Source: Gammaproteobacteria bacterium (GTDB lineage: Bacteria > Pseudomonadota > Gammaproteobacteria > Eutrophobiales > Eutrophobiaceae). From it: a DNA stretch of 64,000 bases. The notes under the pieces were generated by a model that had not been told where the DNA came from, made no database searches, and saw nothing but the letters and a program-made list of their open reading frames with translations. A program made the position numbers and the translations under genes. This document shows, one piece after another, positions 33,368 to 41,941 of this stretch. Location of the stretch: contig JAJDUB010000035.1 of assembly GCA_022826885.1 (NCBI GenBank), positions 1-64,000 of the forward strand. Reading direction: 5' to 3'. Each line of letters opens with the position of its first letter. The stretch's first letter is position 1.

Positions 33368-34546
33368 ATGAAATGGCCGGCAAAACGGATAACTGAATCC
33401 TCGACCAAATCCTTCGGCATGTATGAAAAGGCAATACCGATGATGGAGCAGGGTATCGATGTCATACACCTCGAGGTCGGCATGCCCAGTTTCGATACGC
33501 CGGCGCATATCAAGGAAGCCGCCAAGCAGGCCCTGGATGACGGGCAGGTCCATTACAGCGATTTTCGCGGTCTGCAGAAGTTCCGCGAGGCGCTGGCGGA
33601 GAAGGTGTTTGAACGAAACTACATCGAAGCGGGCGCCGATGAGATTCTCGTCTGCAGCGGCGTGACCCATGCCGCCTTTGCCATCTGCATGGCGGCGATC
33701 GACACCGGGGATGAAGTCATCGTACTGGAACCTTACTATCCCCAGCATGTAAATAAAATCGAATTGCCCGGCGGCAAGGTAGTGCCGGTTCCGCTGGATA
33801 AGGCAAACGGGTTTCGCATCGATGCAGAGGCCATCGAACGGGCCGTGACGCCCAACACCAGGATGATAGCCCTGGTCAATCCTGCCAACCCGACCGGGAG
33901 GGTGTTCACGTATGAAGAACTCGAGTCCCTGGCGGACGTCGCCAGGAGGCGCGACCTGCTGGTCATGGCGGACGAGGTGTATGAACAGATCACCTACGAC
34001 GGCAACAGGCATATCAGTATCGCTTCCCTGCCCGGCATGAAGGAACGCACCCTCACCATGTATGCGTTTACCAAGGCCTATGCCATGGACGGGTGGCGCA
34101 TGGGATATATCGTGGCGGACAAAAAGTTCATGCCGGCCATCCTGAAAATCACCATGAACGATATTGCCCATCTCAACACGTTCATACAGGAAGGGGGCTA
34201 TGCCGCCATCAAGGGCTCCCAGGATTGCGTGCGGGACATGGTGGCTGAAGACAGGCGCCGCGGTGAACTCGTCGTCAGGAGAATGAACGCCATGCCCGGT
34301 GTCAGTTGCAGGATGCCCGAAGGGACCATCTATGCCTTCCCCGACGTCTCTGCCACGGGAGTGCCGTCCGAGCAGATCGCCGATGAGCTCCTGGAACAGG
34401 CGCACGTGGTCGTGGAGGAAGGCACCTTCTACGGCGACACCGGCGAAGGCCATCTGCGGGTCTGCTTCGGCGCCGAACCCATCGAACGCATAGAAGAGGC
34501 CATGGACAGGCTGGAAGAATACTTTACGAAACTGATGAACCGCTGA
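33368..34546 (+). CDS. Class I/II pyridoxal-phosphate aminotransferase
   Basis: A 392-residue fold-type I aminotransferase, aspartate-aminotransferase-like subgroup. PLP-binding features: Lys236 in 'MYAFTKAYAMDGWRMGY' (Schiff base), Asn174 in 'NPANPTGRVF', Asp202 and Tyr205 in 'ADEVYEQITY'. It lies 26 bp after hyuB and is likely in its operon, so it may transaminate an amino acid released by the hydantoinase-like enzyme. The amino-group donor is unknown. Confidence 0.9.
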   Translation: MKWPAKRITESSTKSFGMYEKAIPMMEQGIDVIHLEVGMPSFDTPAHIKEAAKQALDDGQVHYSDFRGLQKFREALAEKVFERNYIEAGADEILVCSGVTHAAFAICMAAIDTGDEVIVLEPYYPQHVNKIELPGGKVVPVPLDKANGFRIDAEAIERAVTPNTRMIALVNPANPTGRVFTYEELESLADVARRRDLLVMADEVYEQITYDGNRHISIASLPGMKERTLTMYAFTKAYAMDGWRMGYIVADKKFMPAILKITMNDIAHLNTFIQEGGYAAIKGSQDCVRDMVAEDRRRGELVVRRMNAMPGVSCRMPEGTIYAFPDVSATGVPSEQIADELLEQAHVVVEEGTFYGDTGEGHLRVCFGAEPIERIEEAMDRLEEYFTKLMNR

Positions 34547-34570
34547 ACTGATGCAGTTTCAGCAATAGAT

Positions 34571-34598
34571 GGGGTCAGAGTAAGCTTACTCTGACCCC
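34571..34598. terminator. Family A perfect 28-bp palindrome
   Basis: GGGGTCAGAGTAAG joined directly to its reverse complement (14-bp arms, no loop; centre AAGCTT). It lies between the convergent aminotransferase and ubiD genes, a natural place for a bidirectional terminator. Confidence 0.75.
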
Positions 34599-34615
34599 TG
34601 TATCCTAACTGCGGG

Positions 34616-36238
34616 TCAGATAAACGGCAACACGTCCCGCAGGTTGGCCAGGGTCAGTTGTTCCCGTTTGTCCTCGTCCAGGTAAGGGATGCCGATGCCG
34701 TATTCTTCCCAGCGATCGCGGATTTTCTGCTCCAGTTCCGGTTCCAGCTTGCCCACCGGCGGGAAACTCTGTCCATTCCAATCTTCGTTTTCGGCCAGAT
34801 CCCAGTTGCGGGTGGCGTCCACCAGCACCCGGGTCCACTTGCCGGTGCGAAAGCGCGGCATGTCCAGCACATCGTGGGAGACGGACGGGTCCAGCGGCGA
34901 ACCGAACGTCGGGCCGAACATCATGACCTGGTTCATGCCCGCGTTGACCCGGAACGCGATAGCCCATTCCAGCGCCAGGGGATCGCGGATATCGATGTCT
35001 TCCTCTACCACCAGCACATGTTTGAAGAACCACTGGGCCGCGCTGGTGCCCCACAGGGCCATGGCCACTTGCTGGGCGTGGCCGCGGTACTGCTTGCGGA
35101 TCTGCACCACGATGTGCGTGCCGGTCGAGACGTGGGGGCACCAGACGTCGGTAACGCCCACCACGCCGGCGGCCTCCAGCATGTTCCAGAAGATGGCCGA
35201 CCAGCTATAGGAGCAGAGTATGGAATCCTCCGAGGGAAAGCCGGGTCGGCAGCCTTCCAGGGTGCCGCGCATGATGGGATCTTCCCGGTGGGTAATACAG
35301 GTCACTTCCAGCGCCGGTTTGGGTGACGGTGTGCCGCCGGCATAGCCGGGATACTCGCTGAAAGGGCCTTCCATGCGGTAACTTTTGGGGTCCGGGTCCA
35401 GGTAGCCTTCGACGATGACCTCGGCGCCCGCAGGCGCCACCAGGTCCACGGTTTCGCATTTCACCAGTTCCATGGGCTTGCCAAGGATGGCGCCCATCAT
35501 GTCCCATTCGCATACGTGGCGCGGAAACGGGCTGCCGGCGCAGAACGGCACCACGTCATGGGCGCCGTAGGCAATGGCGACAGGCATTTTCTCCCGGTTC
35601 TGCCGGTAACCGGTCAGGTGTCCGCCGCCGCCCTGGGTCGGCAGCATGACCTTGGCGATGTGGTTCCTGTCCACGACCTGGCCGCGGTACAGGCCGATAT
35701 TCTCGCGTCCGGTTTCCCGGTCCCTGGTTATGACGCCGCAGAACGTGTCCAGGTAACGCCCCCCGTCCAGTTCCTGCCAGACGGGCGCGGGGAACTGGTT
35801 CAGGTCGATGTCAACGCCCGTCAGTATGTGCTGTTTGACCGGCGAGTCCCCGACAATGACCGGCTCCACGGGATTGGCGTAGGTCTCTTTCAGGTGGCGC
35901 ACGATGTCCTTGTCGCCGGTTTCGGGCGGCAGTTCCAGCATGGCGCATAACTGCCGTTTATTGCCCATTGCGCAGGTCACGAAACGGGTCGAGCGGGTGT
36001 CCCTGTACCCCTTAATGTTCTCGAACAGCAGGGCGGGGCCTGCCAGTCCCAGGTTGACGCGGGTGATTGCGCCCAGTTCCAGGTCCGGGTCCACCTCGCA
36101 CTGAACCTGCCTGAGCTGATCCGCCTCGTGCAACTGCCGCAGCCAGGAACGCAGGCTGATTTCTCCCTCCGCCAATACTCCCAGGCCGGCGTCGAGGTCG
36201 TCCGAATCCATCATCGCAACAGCGCGTTCTGCTGACAT
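34616..36238 (-). CDS. UbiD-family prenylated-FMN decarboxylase
   Basis: A 540-residue UbiD-family decarboxylase using prenylated FMN to remove carboxyl groups from unsaturated or aromatic acids. The catalytic pair sits in 'RMEGPFSEYPGYAGG' (Glu290 and Glu295, the same five-residue spacing as Glu277 and Glu282 of Fdc1). Other family segments are 'VMLPTQGGGGHLTGYRQN' and 'FFKHVLVVEEDIDIRDPLAL'. The prenyltransferase UbiX is not in the window. The position among Rieske and hydantoinase genes points to catabolism and not ubiquinone synthesis. Confidence 0.92.
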   Translation of the reverse strand: MSAERAVAMMDSDDLDAGLGVLAEGEISLRSWLRQLHEADQLRQVQCEVDPDLELGAITRVNLGLAGPALLFENIKGYRDTRSTRFVTCAMGNKRQLCAMLELPPETGDKDIVRHLKETYANPVEPVIVGDSPVKQHILTGVDIDLNQFPAPVWQELDGGRYLDTFCGVITRDRETGRENIGLYRGQVVDRNHIAKVMLPTQGGGGHLTGYRQNREKMPVAIAYGAHDVVPFCAGSPFPRHVCEWDMMGAILGKPMELVKCETVDLVAPAGAEVIVEGYLDPDPKSYRMEGPFSEYPGYAGGTPSPKPALEVTCITHREDPIMRGTLEGCRPGFPSEDSILCSYSWSAIFWNMLEAAGVVGVTDVWCPHVSTGTHIVVQIRKQYRGHAQQVAMALWGTSAAQWFFKHVLVVEEDIDIRDPLALEWAIAFRVNAGMNQVMMFGPTFGSPLDPSVSHDVLDMPRFRTGKWTRVLVDATRNWDLAENEDWNGQSFPPVGKLEPELEQKIRDRWEEYGIGIPYLDEDKREQLTLANLRDVLPFI

Positions 36239-36324
36239 GGTATTTCTCCGGGTGTACAGGTAACTGTGCCGAGCCTGTTATCATACCAATATGTTGGTTT
36301 GTTTGTTACCCGGCATCTTGGAGC

Positions 36325-36349
36325 GGGGACAGATTTGAAATCTGTCCCC
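36325..36349. repeat. Family B palindrome
   Basis: GGGGACAGATTT then G then its complement AAATCTGTCCCC, a near-perfect palindrome. The 274-bp region 36239-36512 between ubiD and the MDR gene is otherwise filled with repeats (this one, the family A element at 36385, and a half-copy near 36467-36480) and a possible promoter; no gene is seen. Confidence 0.85.
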
Positions 36350-36384
36350 GGCTGCCCAAGTACTATACAGAAAACCGGATACCT

Positions 36385-36412
36385 GGGGTCAGAGTAAACT
36401 TACTCTGACCCC
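36385..36412. repeat. Family A perfect 28-bp palindrome
   Basis: GGGGTCAGAGTAAA and its complement, centre AAACTTA, closely matching the copy at 34571 on the other side of ubiD. The ubiD gene is thus bracketed by two near-identical palindromes. Confidence 0.85.
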
Positions 36413-36512
36413 TTATATTTACACAGGAATGGGACAGTCCCCCCCTTACAACATGCGGGGGTGTGCTTAAATCTGTCCCCGATTGCCTTACTTCCAGAGG
36501 GGGAGAAGATGT

Positions 36513-37547
36513 ATGAAAGCGCTTATCTATGATCAACATGGCGGTCCGGACGTACTGCAATACCGGGATATGCCCGACCCGGAACCCGGTCCGCGAGACG
36601 TTATTGTCAAGGTCGCGGCAACCACGGTAAACCACCTGGATGTGGCGCAGCGCAACGGCTGGTTCACCATCCCCGGATTCAGCCTGCCGCACATCTCCGG
36701 CCTGGACGTTGCAGGTACGGTGATTGAGACCGGTCCAGGCGTGACCAGGGTCAGACCGGGCGACCGAGTGCTGGTCAACCCTTCCATGTCCGAGGTGCCC
36801 AAAGGTTCGAAGCTGGCTGACATGGACGACCTGTACGGCGTTCTCGGGGTCATAGGGGGCACCGTCGCCGGCGGTTACGCGGAGAAATGTCTGGCGCCGG
36901 AGACCCACCTGTATCTGGTTCCGGACAGCATGTCGTGGCGCCATACCGCCGTCTTCCCCACCTGCTGGATGACCGCGCATCACGCCCTGTTCGAGATTGG
37001 CGAACTCAAGGCTGGCGAGACGGTGCTGATCCACGCCGCCGGCAGCGGTGTGTCCGTTGCCGCCATTCAATGGGCCGTTCAGGCGGGGGCGACCGTGCTG
37101 GCAACCGCCGGCAGCGGGGAAAAATGCGCGATAGCCATGGAGTTGGGCGCTGAAGACACCTGTAATAACCGCACGCTCGACGTGGCGGCCTGGGCCCGGG
37201 ATATGACCGGTGGCGCCGGTGTTGACCTGGTGTTCGACCATGTGGGCGAGGCGTTATGGGAAGCTTCACTGATGGCGCTCAAGCCGCGCGGGCGGCTGGT
37301 GACGTGCGGTAACACCTCCGGCAATTCAGCGGTTATACCGAGCCTCGGTTACCTGTTCAACATGGGCCTGAAAATCCTGGGATCCGACCCATTCCGTTAC
37401 GATGAATTCGGGCCGGCCTGGGAGCGATACTGTGCGCGCGACTTCCAGCCGGTCGTGGACAGCGTATTTCCCCTGGCCGAGGGCGGGAAGGCGCAGGAGA
37501 AGCTGCTCAGCGGTGACTTCATCGGCAAGATCCTGCTGGAGCCGTAA
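36513..37547 (+). CDS. Zinc-free MDR-family quinone oxidoreductase/dehydrogenase
   Basis: A 344-residue medium-chain dehydrogenase/reductase of the quinone oxidoreductase type. The GroES-like N-terminal part has 'GLDVAGTVIETGPGVTRVRPGDRVLV', quoted from residues about 65-90, and the Rossmann part 'VLIHAAGSGVSVAAIQ' binds NADPH. The catalytic and structural zinc Cys residues of alcohol dehydrogenases are missing. The start at 36513 is chosen because AGAGGGGGAG precedes it and the protein then starts MKALIYDQHGGPDVL; an ATG 30 bp upstream is possible. Its 3' end overlaps the convergent YgjP-like gene by 29 bp. Confidence 0.9.
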   Translation: MKALIYDQHGGPDVLQYRDMPDPEPGPRDVIVKVAATTVNHLDVAQRNGWFTIPGFSLPHISGLDVAGTVIETGPGVTRVRPGDRVLVNPSMSEVPKGSKLADMDDLYGVLGVIGGTVAGGYAEKCLAPETHLYLVPDSMSWRHTAVFPTCWMTAHHALFEIGELKAGETVLIHAAGSGVSVAAIQWAVQAGATVLATAGSGEKCAIAMELGAEDTCNNRTLDVAAWARDMTGGAGVDLVFDHVGEALWEASLMALKPRGRLVTCGNTSGNSAVIPSLGYLFNMGLKILGSDPFRYDEFGPAWERYCARDFQPVVDSVFPLAEGGKAQEKLLSGDFIGKILLEP

Positions 37548-37875
37548 ACCGGTGATTTATGGCTTTACTGACGCGCCGCTGTTCCGTTGAATATGTCTTC
37601 CAGTCAGGTACATGAACGGTCATCAACGCCTTGAACAGTTTTCCATGGTTGGGTACTCGCAGGTGCAAGAGTTCATGCGCGATGACAAAGTCCTGAAACC
37701 CCGGTTCCTGTTCAGCCAGGTCGATGGCAAAAGTGACTATCCCGGAGGTCGAGCAGGAACCCCACTTCCTGGTCATAGACCGGACTCGCACGATCCTGGG
37801 ATGAATACCCAGTTGCAGCGCCCAGAAATTGACACGATTACGCAAGACTTGACGTTTCTCTTCACGAATATTCAT
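37519..37875 (-). CDS. YgjP-like (DUF45/M48-type) metallopeptidase, short form
   Basis: A 118-residue zinc peptidase domain of the YgjP/WLM group. The zinc motif HELLH is in '[19 protein letters not shown]', with the third ligand His in 'VPNHG'. '[20 protein letters not shown]' upstream is the family's signature. Usual YgjP proteins are about 170-240 residues, so this is a reduced form lacking the N-terminal part. The start at 37875 (MNIREEKRQ) lies 14 bp inside the end of hsdR, so the two are translationally linked; association of this family with hsdR is seen in other type I loci. Substrate unknown. Confidence 0.82.
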   Translation of the reverse strand: MNIREEKRQVLRNRVNFWALQLGIHPRIVRVRSMTRKWGSCSTSGIVTFAIDLAEQEPGFQDFVIAHELLHLRVPNHGKLFKALMTVHVPDWKTYSTEQRRVSKAINHRFTAPAGSCR

Positions 37876-40825
37876 CGGTTTCGTTATTGAGCATAATTTT
37901 GAGCATGATCTCGACAATTCGGAGGCGTTCCGCGCCCTCAAGGGCAAGAAGAGGATGATAAAGAGCCGCCCGCAGCCTGCGCTGTTCGTCGGCGTTTAAG
38001 GCTGCGTTCGGAAAGCGCTCCAAAAGCGCTTCCGCCTCCTGGGCCAGTGAGATCGCTTCAACACCGGCCACCTTGAGCGCCCCGTCATTCCTCAGCGTCC
38101 AGTACAGACCAAATGCACGGGTTGTCAGGTCACTGTTTCTCGCGGCTTCAATCGCTTCCTCTTTCTCCTTTGCCAGTTCCGCCAGGCGGTCCAGCGCCGC
38201 GAGACTGGCCGTTTTGTGGTTCTCGAGTGCCTCAATAACCTGTTCAGCACGCTCTTTGAGCGATTGCAGCACAGGCGCCAGGTCCGGGTTGGCATCCATT
38301 TCGGCCTTAAGACCCCGTATGAGGTTGAAGACCTTGGCTTCGTTCGACCCCGGCTCGCGCCGAAGCGCTTCGAGGGTGCGCACGTCAAACGTCACTGTTT
38401 TGAGCAGGTCTCCAAGACCTTCCTGGGTGAGGCTGTCCTGCACCATTTCCCGCGTCTTATTGGCCAGGTCTATATCGGGTTTTGCCTTGAAATCGTAATT
38501 ATTCCTCACCGCGGCATAGAGTTGGGCGAGCCACTTGTACGTTTCAATATGGTCGCGGAGTGTCGGTGAAGGGGACAGTATCTCCCATAAGGCCTCGATC
38601 TCCTTGTAGGCTTCAAAAAACGCCTTGCGCGGCTCCGGTTCCAGGAACCGGCCATAGATAATGTTTTCTAGGCGCTCATCCGCACTGCTGCTCCTCTCGC
38701 CGGTTTCGAGATAGTCAGCCTTCGCCCCGGCAAGCTTATCGAGGAGATTCTCCAGAAGAAGATCAAGGTCTTCGACTACGCCACTGACATCAAACGAGTC
38801 GAACTGCAGCGCCTTCTTCAACTCCCGCAGAACGCCCACAAAGTCGACAACGAGGCCGACGCGCTTGCGCCCCCCCTGCACATCCACGTAGGGACGGTTC
38901 ACGCGTGCAATCGCCTGGAGCAGAACATGGTCGCGCATCGGCTTGTCCAGGTACATGCTATATAGCAGCGGCGCATCATAGCCGGTCAGCAGCTTGTCGG
39001 TAACTATGAGGATCTTCGGGTCCTCGTTCGGCTTCTTGAACATCAGGCGTATGTCCGCCTCACGTTGGGCAGATAGCTGAAGCTCGGCAACGAGTGGCCT
39101 CTTGACGACATCTTCAACATTCTCCGTATAGACTGGTACGGTCCACTCTGGTGGTAACAGTTCATCGAGCGCGCGTTTGTACTTGGCGCAGGCTTCGCGG
39201 TTGACCGCTACCAGGAACGCCTTGTAGCCAAGCGGCGCTACGTTCTCCCTGAAATGGTCTGCGACGAATGCCGCAACCTTTTCTATCCGATCGTCGGCAG
39301 TGAGGAACGTTCGCAGTCCCACGGCCCTCTCCAGGACGCGGTTCAACTCTTCCACGTCGGTGACGCCTTCCATCTCGGCCAGGTCGAAGAACTCCTTGTC
39401 GAGTTGTTCCGTCGGCACCGTCATCTCGCTCGGCGCCATGGTATGGCGTATCGGCAGTGTCGTCTCGTCCTCAATCGACTCGGCTATCGAATACTTGTCA
39501 AGGTAGCCCTGGTCATCATCGGCGCCGAAGATCTTGAAGGTTCCTTCGCCGTGCTCCGTGCGCGCTATCGGCGTACCGGTGAATCCGATGATGGTCGCGT
39601 TCGGCAGCGCGGCCATGAGATACGTACCCAGATCCCTGGCCACCGAACGGTGCGCCTCGTCGATGAACACGTAGATATTGTCTCGGAGGTTGGCGTCCTT
39701 CTCGATGCCCTCGAACTTGTGGATCATCGAGAGGATCAGTCCTCTTTTGTCAGTTGTGAGCAGGTCGCGTAACTCCGCCCTGGAGTTGGCCCGCCAGACG
39801 GCGATGTCCTGCTGCTGCATCTCACCCAGCAGCCGTTCGACCCAGCCCGCAAGCTGGCCTTCCAGTTCCAGGCGGTCCACGACGACAACCACAGTCGGCG
39901 TGTGAAACCCTTCCCTGGCCTCCAGGATCAGGCGGGCGGCAGTGAGCAGCGTGAAGGTCTTGCCGGACCCCTGGGTGTGCCAGACGAGACCGCGACACTT
40001 CACAGGCACGGCACATCGTTCGACGATACGCTGCACCGCGCGGCGCTGGTGCTGGCGCAGCACCGACTTCCGCGTCTCGCCATCCTCTACATAGAAGAGA
40101 ATCCAGTCGCGCAACGTGCGCAGGAAGTCGGTAGGCTCGAAAAATGACTGGACTGCAAACCGGTAGCTGTCCCCGGTTCGTTCCTTCCAGCGCGCCATGA
40201 AGCGGCGCGATATGTTCCAGGTGACGCCGTACCAGTAGTCGAGCAGGTGGGTCACGTTGAAGAGTTGTGCCGACCCCACCAGTTCGGGAGTCTCCAGTTC
40301 ATAGCGCCGCAACTGCGTAATGCCCCGCTCTATGGCGTCGGTGTCCGTCGGGTTCTTATGTTCGACGATAGTGACCGGCACGCCGTTGACCACGAACATC
40401 ACGTCCGCGCGATTGCCCTTGCGGGCGGGTGGCTTGAGCTTCCATTCCCAGGTCACGTGCAGGACGTTCGCCGACGGGTCGTCGAAGTCAACCAGCCGCA
40501 CCTGCCGGTGGCGTTGCTCGGCCTCGTCGTACCATTGCCGCTCGCCGCGCAACCAGGCCAGCATCTTGCGGTTGCCTTCTATGGTCGGCGGCAGCGCCTG
40601 GAGGTTTTCCATCACCGAACGGATAGCGTTGTCTGTCATCCAGGGGTTGAACCGGCGCAGCGCACCTTCGATCTCGCTGTGAAACAACAGCCCGGCTTCG
40701 CCCCCTCTCATGGCAAGGGCATCTGTCGGAGAGAGCGGAGTCCAGCCGATCTCCGCGGCGTGGCGGACCATCGGAAACTGGACGGTTGCCGCTTCAGTGA
40801 TACTGGTGTCAATCACAGGAGGCAC
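37862..40825 (-). CDS. hsdR: Type I restriction enzyme HsdR subunit
   Basis: A 987-residue motor/nuclease subunit that cleaves foreign DNA after translocation. The N-terminal PD-(D/E)xK nuclease has Asp141 and the Glu155-x-Lys157 pair in '[11 protein letters not shown]'. The SF2 translocase has Walker A 'HTQGSGKT' (283-290) and 'DEAH' (389-392), with helicase motif '[20 protein letters not shown]' later. The C-terminus is helical and would contact HsdM. It is separated from hsdM-hsdS by about 7.5 kb of cargo genes, all on the same strand, and starts 157 bp after the DUF3800 gene, so it may have its own promoter. Confidence 0.95.
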   Translation of the reverse strand: MPPVIDTSITEAATVQFPMVRHAAEIGWTPLSPTDALAMRGGEAGLLFHSEIEGALRRFNPWMTDNAIRSVMENLQALPPTIEGNRKMLAWLRGERQWYDEAEQRHRQVRLVDFDDPSANVLHVTWEWKLKPPARKGNRADVMFVVNGVPVTIVEHKNPTDTDAIERGITQLRRYELETPELVGSAQLFNVTHLLDYWYGVTWNISRRFMARWKERTGDSYRFAVQSFFEPTDFLRTLRDWILFYVEDGETRKSVLRQHQRRAVQRIVERCAVPVKCRGLVWHTQGSGKTFTLLTAARLILEAREGFHTPTVVVVVDRLELEGQLAGWVERLLGEMQQQDIAVWRANSRAELRDLLTTDKRGLILSMIHKFEGIEKDANLRDNIYVFIDEAHRSVARDLGTYLMAALPNATIIGFTGTPIARTEHGEGTFKIFGADDDQGYLDKYSIAESIEDETTLPIRHTMAPSEMTVPTEQLDKEFFDLAEMEGVTDVEELNRVLERAVGLRTFLTADDRIEKVAAFVADHFRENVAPLGYKAFLVAVNREACAKYKRALDELLPPEWTVPVYTENVEDVVKRPLVAELQLSAQREADIRLMFKKPNEDPKILIVTDKLLTGYDAPLLYSMYLDKPMRDHVLLQAIARVNRPYVDVQGGRKRVGLVVDFVGVLRELKKALQFDSFDVSGVVEDLDLLLENLLDKLAGAKADYLETGERSSSADERLENIIYGRFLEPEPRKAFFEAYKEIEALWEILSPSPTLRDHIETYKWLAQLYAAVRNNYDFKAKPDIDLANKTREMVQDSLTQEGLGDLLKTVTFDVRTLEALRREPGSNEAKVFNLIRGLKAEMDANPDLAPVLQSLKERAEQVIEALENHKTASLAALDRLAELAKEKEEAIEAARNSDLTTRAFGLYWTLRNDGALKVAGVEAISLAQEAEALLERFPNAALNADEQRRLRAALYHPLLALEGAERLRIVEIMLKIMLNNETDEYS

Positions 40826-40982
40826 TCACTGTTTCCAGTATGGCCGACAAAACAGCATTGCATTCTCGTTCCCATTGTGCTATTTTCTGTTCAAAGGTTC
40901 CCCCCTGATGACAAGAGTGCCAAGGGTGCTCTCTTCAGTAATGGAGTAGTCGGGGGGGTCGTTTTTTTGGTCATTTGGTTCA

Positions 40983-41648
40983 TCAGTAATACTGTTGTGA
41001 CTTGGTGTGGAAAAGTTCAAGCTCGTTACGAAGCGCAGGCTTGATAAGGTCGTACCAAACTCTTTCTCCTGTTTGCCATTTCCGGAAAATCGCCCAGCAG
41101 CAGTAATCTGCAATCTGCAGTCCATAGTGGGACCGGGATTGATGATGCAAAATGCGATATCTCAATCCCGATGGCAGCATGTCATGTAATACAGTGCTCA
41201 CAGCACTTTCGATAGCCGCTCGCTTTTTATTTACCGGAATTTTATCCGTAATAACAATTACCTTCTCCACCTTACCTGTGTCCAGTTCTGCAGGTAATAT
41301 CAACTTCAGAAGATGGCCTAAAATTTCCGGGTAAAAATGCTTATCTTCCTGTAACTTCGGCTCTACTTTGGCCTTCTCAACGACCAAGCAATCAATATGA
41401 ATGCTGTCAATATGACTGGAAATCAGGTTGAAGATTCGGCCGCGAACATTTTTGTTATCGCGATAGCAGTGAAAATACTCAATATCCAGGCCATATTCGA
41501 GACAATGATGCTTGTAATCATCCATAGACATAGCAGCAGGAAACGGGCGTATCATGCCTACACTGGTCAACACGAAATAGCGGGTTCCAGTGGCGCTGAA
41601 GTCGAAGTTGCCAGCCTCGTCGAGAAAGATGTAGGCGCAGCGGTTCAT
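40983..41648 (-). CDS. DUF3800 domain protein
   Basis: A 221-residue protein of the DUF3800 family, thought to have an RNase H-like fold. Visible hallmarks are 'AYIFLDEAGNFDF' at the N-terminus (Asp10, Glu11) and 'SHYGLQIADYCCWAIFRKWQ' near the C-terminus, with acidic residues that could form a nuclease-type site. Its ATG overlaps the stop of the upstream AlbA_2 remnant (ATGA), so it probably depends on translation of that remnant. DUF3800 genes are common in defence and mobile regions. Confidence 0.82.
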   Translation of the reverse strand: MNRCAYIFLDEAGNFDFSATGTRYFVLTSVGMIRPFPAAMSMDDYKHHCLEYGLDIEYFHCYRDNKNVRGRIFNLISSHIDSIHIDCLVVEKAKVEPKLQEDKHFYPEILGHLLKLILPAELDTGKVEKVIVITDKIPVNKKRAAIESAVSTVLHDMLPSGLRYRILHHQSRSHYGLQIADYCCWAIFRKWQTGERVWYDLIKPALRNELELFHTKSQQYY

Positions 41649-41914
41649 TTCATCGGCACTTTCAAAAACCTGACTGGTGACAGAGACAATCCTGGATAAG
41701 CCAGAATGAGCCAGAATAAGACGGAATAAGCCTCATAGGCGTTTCCAACGCGCACCCCGGCCTGCGATACACTGAATAGTACTTGCCCGCCGTTCTGGTT
41801 CGGGAAGGCGCAGACTGTCTTGGCCGCCTCGCGGCGCGTCCGGGTAGTTTCCTTGAACTCCAACGTTTCGGATTCGCCGGATGCTGCCAGAGCTGCTAGC
41901 TGTTCAAGTGTCAA
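41645..41914 (-). pseudogene. Deleted AlbA_2 (Schlafen-like) domain gene remnant
   Basis: An 89-codon ORF starting TTG. Its first about 60 residues ('ASGESETLEFKETTRTRREA', 'AAKTVCAFPNQNGGQVLF') closely match the N-terminus of the full-length AlbA_2 gene at 43756-45171. It then runs into unrelated sequence. At the break, 41742-41762 matches DNA at the 3' end of the full gene (43783-43803) at 20 of 21 positions but in another reading frame, so the remnant looks like a copy that lost its middle by recombination. It ends in an ATGA overlap with DUF3800, which may have kept the ORF open. Confidence 0.75.
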
Positions 41915-41941
41915 GTCTGCGACCTCACGGTGCCTGATGAG

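Noticed and set aside
37876-37947. N-terminal extension of the YgjP-like peptidase
   Set aside because: It lies fully inside the hsdR reading frame and adds a Ser/Cys/Arg-rich stretch unlike the family; the ATG at 37875 gives a normal start.
40826-40982. A further small gene between hsdR and DUF3800
   Set aside because: No ORF with a ribosome binding site or recognisable product; probably an hsdR promoter or leader region.
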